Source: Serilophus lunatus (Eukaryota > Chordata > Aves > Passeriformes > Eurylaimidae). From it: 64,000 bases of DNA. The notes under the pieces were generated by a model, which searched no databases, was not told where the DNA came from, and saw only the letters and a program-made list of their open reading frames with translations. Position numbers and translations under genes: made by a program. Positions 56,385-64,000 of this stretch are shown here, one piece after another (position 1 is the first letter of the stretch; every line of letters starts with the position of its first letter). The stretch spans positions 1 through 64,000 of the forward strand of contig VXBA01003123.1 of NCBI GenBank assembly GCA_013399895.1, given 5' to 3'.

Positions 56385-56595
56385 GGTGAAGTATAAGGGA
56401 AAGCTTTCTAATGAGAAAAGTGAGGAACAAGTTATCCAGGAGAATCATTGAATCTCCTCCCTCAGAGACTTGTAGAGGAGGGTTTGCCAGGGTCTGACAA
56501 GGAGGTTTCAGGTATCTATGATTCTGCTTCAGTGAAAGACAGAGGGATGCAATGCTCTCCTGAGGCCCCTCCCAACTGTACATGTCTAAGACAGA
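56385..56595 (+). repeat. old CR1-type LINE 3' fragment
   Basis: Sense orientation: TATAAGGGAAAGCTTTCTAA, GAATCATTGAATCTCCTCCC, AGAGACTTGTAGAGGAGGGT, GGTTTCAGGTATCTATGATT, then CTCTCCTGAGGCCCCTCCCA and ACTGTACATGTC. This is the layout of older reptile-type CR1 3' ends (GGAATCTCC, GGAGACTTTCAAG, AGGTCCCTTCCAACTCTA). The final 8-bp repeats are gone. Divergence is high, so boundaries are approximate. Confidence 0.6.
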
Positions 56596-58219
56596 AAGGA
56601 AGAAAATTAAATTACAGGTCAGCTGAGACAGGGCTCAGTTGTGATAAAGATGTTTCAGAAACATCACTGAGTGTGGGAGACATCAGCCTTGGCAATATGC
56701 ATGTTCCCTGGGATGGATGAAACCTGCTTTAATTAGAGCCACAGACACCTCGTCCTGCCACAACCATCAGTGCTGAAGGTGACTTTCTTTTGAAAGGGTC
56801 TGTAAACAGCAAGGAGAGAAAAGGAAGGAGTTCAGCAAATCTTGGAAGGCTTCTCCCTCTCCTCTGCCCTTAGAGCCCAAGTTGCCAGTCCAACAATAGT
56901 TTAAAGGGCTACTTTTCCCCTCAGCCAAAGGCAACTCTGCCCCCAAGCCTTGCCCAAACCCTCCAGGATTTCTATAGCAAAGTCCTTAGAAAAAAAACAA
57001 CCAACCAAAAAAACTAAAAAATAACACACCACTGAAGTGGGGTCATTCTTACACATGGGATTGAGGATTTTTAAAGCTGTTTGAAAGACCTGAGTGCCCT
57101 GTTCCAGTTCAGGAGGAAGGGAGCCAACTTTCCCCTCTGCTTGCCCATCCGTGTTCCTGGACAAGGCTTCCCACATCCCACTAATCCAGCTCCCATTTTG
57201 CTTTGCCCAAGGGCCTGTTTTGCTGTCTCTGGAGGAAACAAGGTGCTGTGTTTTGATGCAACCCTCTAAGTGCCCTGCAACACTTGGACTGGAAGGCCCT
57301 GTATGAAATGTTCACCATTATCATTAATCGCTCTGCTACGTCACTGCTGACTTTTATGTGGCAGGCAGTGCAGTCTGGAACACTGGAAAAACCTCCCTGT
57401 ACATCTGTGGGTGAGCTGGAGGGCACATCAGGACAGGGCAACCAGCCCTGAGAGGGATGGAGGGGTGGTGAGGGGAAGAGGCAAGGCTGGATGTGCTTCC
57501 ATAGTGCTGAGGCTGCACCAGGCAGTGCTTCCAGCAGGAGGGAGTCAGAGTTTGCTGCAATAACTCCATCCCTGAGAGCAAACACAGGAGGGTTGGCTCT
57601 GAATACTGATGGGCAGACTGAGAAAAACCAGTCCCATCCTCACCTGCAGTGGGACAGCAAAATCACCCCAGCCACCAACAGACAGCACAGTCACCTCTGG
57701 TGACTTCCAGCCAAATTCTGGATAAGAGGGTGTAACTTGATGTTGGGCACTTGGTTTTGAGGATTGGGATATAACAGAATGCATCCTCAGGGAGTCAGTA
57801 CACACTACAGAAGAGCTTTTCAGGATGCAGGTGAGCTCAAGAAATGGAAATCAAGGATGCCCAAGGCAGAAGAGAGTCTGACAGCTACAAGTGATTTTGG
57901 AGACATCCCTTCCTGGCAGGCAGCTCCTGTGTTGGGCAACACGGGACAGTGGCTACACCACTGTGCTCCCACCTCCTGCTGCTGAAAGGGGGTATGATCC
58001 CCCCAGAAAGCCACATCCACTTGCATTTATCTTGCCAATGGAGCTGGTAACAGATTAAAGGAAAGAGCAGAGGATTTGTTCTAGAAGAAACACTCCCACC
58101 TCGAGCAGTTTTAATAAACCAATAATCAAATAAAGAACTTGACTACAATAAATTAACATCTTTTACCAGAAGCCACGCAAGACTATCCTTTTAAAGCCAT
58201 TGTCAGTGTTGTAACCAGT
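56596..58219. other. unique non-coding sequence, nothing identified
   Basis: No exon is recognised. An A-rich run lies at 56985-57025 (AACAACCAACC words). A stretch at 58090-58170 (TTAATAAACCAATAATCAAA, ACAATAAATTAAC) leads into the polypurine tract and may belong to the 58.3 kb element. Confidence 0.45.
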
Positions 58220-58287
58220 GAGAAGAGGGAGGGGAGAAGAAGGAGCAGCGGAGGGGAAAAGCAGGGGAAAAAAAGGGGGAAAAAAAG
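58220..58287 (+). repeat. polypurine tract
   Basis: Sixty-eight bases of A and G on the + strand with only three interrupting Cs (58246, 58249, 58262), ending in AAAAAAAGGGGGAAAAAAAG. Such tracts can form triplex (H-DNA) structures. It directly borders the CpG-retaining element that follows. Confidence 0.8.
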
Positions 58288-58289
58288 CA

Positions 58290-58530
58290 TTTAACCCCAG
58301 TTGTTAGACATGCGAATCCCAGGTCTAATTTCCAGCGGCCTTACAGCATGTGTGAGAGCTGATAAGGCCCGTGTGAAATTGCCAGCTCGGGCCGAGGCGT
58401 CGATCTGCCATAAACCATTTCTTTATTGCACAGATAAAGGAGCGGGGCCGGCTGAGCATGACTGCACGATTAAACTCCCCAGCCGAGCTGGAGAGGGGAA
58501 GAAAGGCACACACTCCTATTAGGAACACTA
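58290..58530. promoter_or_regulatory. candidate conserved non-coding element, GATA-type sites, CpG-retaining
   Basis: At least eleven CpGs lie in about 180 bp of moderate GC content (AGCGGCC, CTCGGGCCGAGGCGTCGATC, GAGCGGGGCCGGC, GCACGATTAAAC). GATA words are GCTGATAAGGCC (58359) and CAGATAAAGG (58432). GCCATAAACC fits a CDX/HOX core and CGATTAAAC an OTX/PITX-like core. It lacks the uniform GC-richness of a promoter island and has no open frame through it. A developmental enhancer is the best guess. Confidence 0.42.
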
Positions 58531-58545
58531 TTAGTTAATGAGCAA

Positions 58546-58600
58546 GTGTGTGTGTGTGTGTGTGNTTAAGAGAGAGTGTGTGTGTGTGTGTGTGTGTGTG
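58546..58600. repeat. interrupted (GT)n microsatellite
   Basis: GT repeats at 58546-58564, an N at 58565, TTAAGAGAGA, then GT repeats from about 58576 to 58600. It ends in the palindrome GTGTGATCACAC. The ambiguous base probably reflects length polymorphism or assembly doubt. Confidence 0.95.
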
Positions 58601-58993
58601 ATCACACGGGATTTTCACACACATACCTGGCCCCGGGGTTGAGTGTGAGTGGAGCAGGAGGAGGGTGGGAAGGTGGGATGGGTGGTGGGAGGAGTAGGGG
58701 TGGTGTGAGCATCCTGCAGCATGGGTGGGCTTGGAGAGGAGTGCAAGGAGCTGAGTGTGAGAAGCAGGTAAACAGGGAGCAGTGCAGGTGCAAACCATGT
58801 TCCAGGGGTGTTTGTGGGGACAGACATGTAGCAGAGCTGGAGGAGAGGGGTCATGCAGTGCTGCTGCTGCCTGATGGAGCTGCTGGTTGGGCTGGGAGGG
58901 TTCTGTGCTTTGGGTAATGAAACTTTGTCAGCTTTGCTGGTGGTGTTCCACTGCCTGGCCTGTTTCCTGAGGGTGTTAGCCCTGCATTTTTGG
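58601..58993. other. unique G-rich non-coding sequence
   Basis: The + strand is G-rich (GGGTGGGAAGGTGGGATGGG near 58664) with many GTG words, possibly decayed from the neighbouring microsatellite. No gene is seen. Confidence 0.45.
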
Positions 58994-59206
58994 TCACAGA
59001 ATCATAGAGTCACAGAATGGTTTGGGTTGGAAGGGACCTTAAAGCCCATCTCGTTCCACCCCCTGCCATGGGCAGGGACACCTCCCACTATCCAACCTGG
59101 CCTTGGACACTCCCAGGGATGGGGCAGCCACAGCATCTCTGGGCACCCTGTGCCAGGGCCTGCCCACCCTCCCAGGGAAGAATTTCTTCCCAATATTAAA
59201 CTAAAG
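58994..59206 (-). repeat. CR1 LINE 3'-end fragment
   Basis: Three terminal repeats are visible in the reverse sense (ACAGAATC, ATAGAGTC, ACAGAATG). Then come GTTTGGGTTGGAAGGGACCT, CCCTGCCATGGGCAGGGACA, CCTTGGACACTCCCAGGGAT, CCTGTGCCAGGGCCTGCCCA and AGGGAAGAATTTCTTCCCAA. The AGGTTGCTC block between CACTATCC and AACCTGGCC is deleted. Confidence 0.95.
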
Positions 59207-59619
59207 CTAGTGTCTGTCATTTTGATGCTGCTTCACACACATCTCTATAGCTCAGTTAAATCACTGGTGATCAGTGGGGCGAGTAGAAAGGGGAGAGATG
59301 TACAGCCCTCGGGCTCTTCCAGTTATGGATTCCTCCTCTTTCCCCAGCCAGGGAAGGTCCCATGTCAGTGCCTGGCAGTGGCCTGGCATGGCACAGGCAG
59401 TGCCCCCGGCCCTGCCCTCGCTGCTGATGGAAGCAGCGCACCGGGGAGGAGGGGATGAGTGGCCGGAGGGCTTCGGCACACTCTGTACTGGAGCAGACCA
59501 GTTAAATCAGAGCAGATGGTCACATTAGCCCCGGAAAAAAAAAAAAAGAGCAGCAACTCTCCCTGTTCACCACTGGCCCTGCATCCAGCCTCAGCTTTCC
59601 AATTTTCTCTGCGAGCCTC
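59207..59619. other. unique non-coding sequence, nothing identified
   Basis: Holds a run of 13 A at 59534-59546 and several CpGs near 59436-59475 that may already belong to the next element. No exon is supported. Confidence 0.45.
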
Positions 59620-60060
59620 CAACAGCTGCTCCGGGGGAAATTGCACTGGCGTGGTGCGCCGGGTGAGAGGCACGGAGCCCTCGCCTCCCTTTCCTTACCC
59701 ACGAGCCCGCACTCCCTTTGTCTTCTGAAGCAATTTCATAGCCGGTGCACAAACACGGAGCCATCAAAGGAGCCTTTCACTGGGCTGGCACCGGAGACAA
59801 TGGGAAGCACATACACCTCCATCAACAAAGAGCCGCATTTCCATTTTGATAACAACTGTCGCTGGCTCCCCGTTGAACACCCGCGTCTTGTTTGCCCTCT
59901 GTTTTCTCTCTCCTTCCCCCAGCCAGCGAGAGGATCCGCCAAGCAGAGGGTTGTGCACAATAGCGTTTCCCTTCCCTCCCCTCGCCGGTTGTCGCGCTGA
60001 CAGATCTGATAGTCCTGCGTGCCATGGTTTGCCTTTCCTTCTAAACAGCAGACAGAAGGA
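59620..60060. promoter_or_regulatory. candidate conserved non-coding element, CpG-retaining
   Basis: About two dozen CpGs lie in 390 bp of mixed composition (GCGTGGTGCGCCGGGTG, ATAGCCGGTGC, CACCGGAGACAATGGG, AAGAGCCGCATTTCC, CACCCGCGTC, CCTCGCCGGTTGTCGCGCTG). TCF/SOX words appear: CATCAAAGGAG, GACAATGGG, ATCAACAAAGAG. TGACAGATCTGATAG fits MEIS/TGIF. It could instead be a weak CpG-island promoter of an unannotated transcript, as no start site or exon is visible. The long minus frame through it has no known domain. Confidence 0.42.
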
Positions 60061-63000
60061 GAGAAAAGCAGGCCTTGTTTTCCTCCCTTCAGTGTTATCT
60101 CCCTCTTTCATGCTCTCATTACAATGCCACCGTGGTGATAGGAAAACAGAGATTGAGGAGCTGCCAGAAGAGGCACTGGGTGTTTTCCTGCGTGTGCCCT
60201 TCTCCCCAGGTGTGTGCACGTTGGGCAGAACGTGGCTCCTGTGGCACTGGAGCGTTCCCAGACTTGCACCGTGGCTTAGTGTGACTCCCCAGATTGCTGT
60301 TTTTACTCTGTGCCTGGGTGCGAGGAGGGGAGGAACAAGAAGCCCGCACTGACACGTGGCTCCCAGCCTGGCAAATTCCATGGGCAGGAACAGGGATGCT
60401 GTTCCACTAGAATCTGTGAAGATGGCCCTAACAAAGACAAGCAGATCCCTATCACCACAATTAGAGGACTAGAGGACTCGGCTCCACCCATTTCCAAATT
60501 ACTTACCCATTTTACCTCCTCCCTAAACTAGTTCTCTCGAGCAGATCTCAGCCATGTTGCAGAAGATGAGCACTGCTGGTTCCCCTTTCAAGGCTGGAAG
60601 AGCCAGGCACTGAGTTTCCATCCATCTCCCCACCTTGCCCTGTTGCTGCCCCGTGGCTGTGGTGTTTTCCACGCTGCTTGAGCAAGACCAGCACCTTGTG
60701 CCTTGTCTGCACCAGTGACAAGTTGTTAGACGTTGTGTTACAGAGGGGAATTAGCACTGACAGCCCTCCTGCTTCACTGCTGCGTCCCAGGCCTTGCAAT
60801 ATTCATGTTTCCACGGCCAGGGGAAATGTGAGCATGTTCCCCCTGTGAGCAACTCCCAGCTGGGGTCTCCTGACAGAGGAATACATCAGAGAGGAAGTCA
60901 AAGCCAATGGGGACGGGGGGGAGGTGAACTGGGAGAAATTCTGCTCTGAGCATTCAGGCTCCAAACCAGCTCTGCCCTGATGTTGTCGTGGCTGTCTGGC
61001 ATCACAGTTGATCTCAGCCACTGGGGGCCCTGGGAAAGGCAGGCGAGGAATGAAGAGCTCCAGCTCCTTGTCCTTAGGGGCCCTCTGTGGCAGAGCAGTG
61101 GCTGAGCACAGCCAGGCTGTGCCTGCTCCCTCCACACTGCGGGGAGAGGGTCCTGAACTGTGGCTGCAAAGATGTAAACCAAGGCAGGCTCCTCCCTTTG
61201 CTGCTATCCAGTGGCAATCCAGGGAAGGGCTCCAGTGCCAGGAGCTGGGCAGAATGCTCTTAGTCCCCCTCCTTTGCCTGGTCTTCTGCAACAAAATCAA
61301 ATGAGCAGTAGCAACTCCCTCTTGTGATGGTCAACACCACATGCACTTACTGCTGGTCCTCAGAGATGGGTGGGCTTCACTCCCCAGAGATTGTTTTCAA
61401 GGTCTTCATCTACCATCACTTTTTCTTCTGGAAAAAATTCCAACCTCAGCAGAAGAGTAGTTTCCTTATCAGGCTCATCCTGAGAGGATGAACACGCTTT
61501 CATTGCAGTAGCTCCTGGTGAAATGGCATGGAGAAGAGATTGGAAGAGGAGCAGGGGTGGAAGGGGAGGTTGATTTGGAGGAAAGAAAGAGAGAGGGAGG
61601 GAGAATGGGTGAAAGAACCAAGGAAACACTGAGCAGAATGTGGTAAGGAAACTCACAGGAGATCTATTTAAAGGTAGGAAGGAATGAGAGAGAGGGGAAG
61701 TGATGAAAACAGAAAGGGGAAGAAGCCTTGCATACGATGGATTGTTCACCGAGATCAAAATGCCAACTAAATTAGGGTATTACAGGTCACTGAACAGGAA
61801 TTGCACAATGGCTGAGTCTCTAACAAAGGTTAAAACACAGAACAAAGACATAATAATGGCACAGTGCAGAGCCAGTGACCATAAACTCCAAACAGAAAGG
61901 AGGGCGGCTCGGAGATGATGGGAAAGCAGAAGAAATCATTGCTTGCAATCAGTGCTCAGTGGGTCAGATTGAAAATAAAATGTGCTTTTCAGAGGCAGCA
62001 TCCTACATGGGAACACAGAGGCAAGTTTGACAAGGTCTTTCAACGAAATTAATACACTTCAAACACTTGGTAGAAAAGAGAAAGCTGACATCAGCTTGGA
62101 GACAGACAGGAACACGTCAAAATGTATAATATTTGAATGTTAGAATGAGGGAAAGAAACCCTGCTTTCTCTGAGCTGCTCTTTACAGCTGTCTGGGAATT
62201 TTTTCAGTGAAATGTTTGGTTGGAAAATCACTATTTAGGTAAATTGGAGCTCTTTGCATTGAAAAGGGCAGTTTTGCTAAACTCCTGGGTTTGAAAACAT
62301 TTACAGAAAAGCATTGAAATGGTTGAAATGTTGCAATTCTAGCCTGGTTTACCAAGGAAATGGAGCTTATGGGACCACACCACATATGGCATATGAGAGA
62401 AAAGGCTTTTCTGTCCCCTTATACAACTCCTGAAGTCTTTGACAGGCTTTGTTCAAACTCAACAAGAGGACAGTGAGTCTCAGTGTCATTAAACTTTACA
62501 CAGTTGATGGAAGGGGAAGCCATGTAGGAAAGATGCTGTGGAAGCAGCTGAGTTGTGACATGAAACATCAGCTCCCACTTTCAGGGCTCGTTACTCTGTT
62601 CTGATGAAGAAAAAGCCTTGGGTTCAGTGGGACAGGTCGTCCTGGGGATACCCAGCCTGCTCTGCTCTGCTCCCTGGAGTCTCACACCCTCCAGCCTGGG
62701 CCCAGAGTCCCAGAAATCCTGACTCCCACTAATCTCATACATAAACCATCTCTGCTCTCCCAGACAGGCTGTCCTCTAGGTGACTTTTGGGGTTGCTATG
62801 GCAGCAAAATTGATAACTCCCATCTAAAAAGGCAATTCAGTGTTACAGAGGATGATCAACAGCATCCATCATGCCCATACCCCATAGGTTCTGGGGGATA
62901 TGACCACCACAGCACTCAGCTGTATTTTTCAGAAGTCCTTGTGGCGCTGTGCTGGGAGTTGGGCCATCCCAGCACGTGGAAACTCAGTGAAAGACACGCA

Positions 63001-64000
63001 ACCTTCTTCCTTTGCCACAGATGTTTTACCTCCCCTAAGATAAGTCTCAGGAGAGAGTGGCTTTGGCCACGGCTGCTGCTCATCAGGTGCTCTTTGGGGG
63101 GATGCTTTGGGTTCTGTGAGCAGTGATAGATGCTCCTTCAGCTTCATATCTTGTTCTGCTGTGAGGCTGAGATAGCAAAGTCTTCGTCAGATTTCTTGAG
63201 GATACTCTTTTTAATGCTTCAGGTCTGCCTGGCAGCTGATGTGGTTGTATAAATCAGAGGAATGTAGGGATGCAAAAGATGGAAAGGCAGGGTATGTGGT
63301 CTGTGACATAAAACCAGTCTGTTATCTCCCTCTCCAGACTGAGGGCAGAGCTGGAAGTAATTCATCCTGCAACTGTCTCCAGCAGCTGACTCCAGATCTG
63401 AACCTGACAGCTCTCCCTGCACGAGCAGGGCCAGTCTGTCAGTCAGGCTCTTCCCTTTCCTTGACCCTTCCCACAGACCCACACTGGATCTCGCCTTTGG
63501 AAGGCAAAGGTATGAATTCCTTGGTCTCCAGACAGGCCAGGAGAGGAGGCAGACCCTGCACAGTGGCTCTGTGGAGGGCAGATGCAGCTCCCAGTGTCTT
63601 ACCAGTGCACAGCAGCTGTATGGACTGGGATGGAATGGAAGAGGGTGAGGAGAGACACGTGGCAAAGCTGAGAGCACAGCCTGGATGAAAATCCTCCTGG
63701 CTGCAAGGAATTCAGGTGACAACAGCACGTGGAAGGTCTCATTACTGGTCTAGACATTTCTAGGGTCACCATATCTCACCCTGGTTTTGGCACAATTATG
63801 TCCCTGCAAAATAATGTTCAAAGCAAACACTGCTCCTCTCCCCTCCAAAACCCCAAGCAAAAGACAATTATAAGACCCACTTGTTTGTACTCCAGCACTT
63901 AATAAGTGTTGACATTTTTACAAAGGGGGCTGTCTAAGTATTTTATTGGTGTTAACATGATCTACACAGGATTAACAGACCCTCAGAATTGTTCTTTCAC
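60061..64000. other. unique non-coding sequence, no gene seen
   Basis: No CR1, microsatellite or exon is recognised. Purine-rich runs lie at 61565-61615. Frames of up to 169 codons (60803-61300 and 63219-63728, both minus) have no recognisable domain and are overlapped by open frames on the other strand. The last 200 bases are AT-rich. Confidence 0.5.

Noticed and set aside
57190..57585. 134-codon minus frame
   Set aside because: No recognisable product, ordinary composition, and overlapping frames on both strands.
59764..60381. 205-codon minus-strand frame through the CpG-rich block
   Set aside because: CpG-rich sequence has few stops. The peptide has no known domain, and + strand frames of similar length overlap it.

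Overview
The window is vertebrate nuclear DNA, almost certainly from a bird. The evidence is a set of CR1 retrotransposon fragments. Most read on the + strand as the reverse complement of the CR1 3' end (TAGAATCATAGAATGG, then GGTTTGGGTTGGAAGGGACC). The subfamily wording and the scarcity of other repeats suggest a songbird, but that is inference. There are single-base Ns at 3586 and 58565 and a 64-base N gap at 48691-48754. All three lie in or beside simple repeats.

I find no protein-coding gene, no convincing exon, and no tRNA, rRNA or CRISPR array. Open frames are short, overlap on all strands, and match no family I recognise, except one broken piece of CR1 reverse transcriptase at 26549-26755 on the minus strand. 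The window therefore looks like a gene desert or the inside of a very long intron.

Layout. 0.6-3.9 kb: a short tandem repeat, two CR1 pieces, a G-quadruplex-prone GC block and an AT-rich tract with two tandem duplications. 3.9-14.6 kb: mostly featureless, with a Z-DNA-like double E-box near 9.5 kb. 14.6-15.5 kb: a CR1, a GACA microsatellite and a 15-unit 19-bp minisatellite. 22.1-22.4 kb: a conserved-looking block. 25.9-26.9 kb: a very old CR1 over 1 kb long. 27.5 kb and 33.9-34.5 kb: AT-rich blocks with inverted repeats and palindromes. 37.4-59.2 kb: eight of the CR1-type pieces plus one mammal-like MIR SINE at 53.4 kb, interleaved with the blocks that look most like conserved non-coding elements (42.6, 49.6-50.0, 51.2, 52.1, 54.3-54.8, 58.3 and 59.6-60.1 kb).

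No genes can be shown to work together here. The most reasonable reading is a regulatory landscape around an unseen developmental gene: blocks rich in homeodomain, GATA, SOX, octamer and forkhead-like words, some with many retained CpGs, separated by dead retrotransposons and microsatellites. That reading rests on sequence character alone and needs a cross-species alignment. I do not see a new enzymatic or defence system. The most distinctive signals are the AAACAAG triple palindrome (34157-34179), the 19-bp array whose junctions are TFAP2-like words (15231-15512), the mirrored homeodomain site (54372-54388) and the inverted SOX pair (42662-42682).
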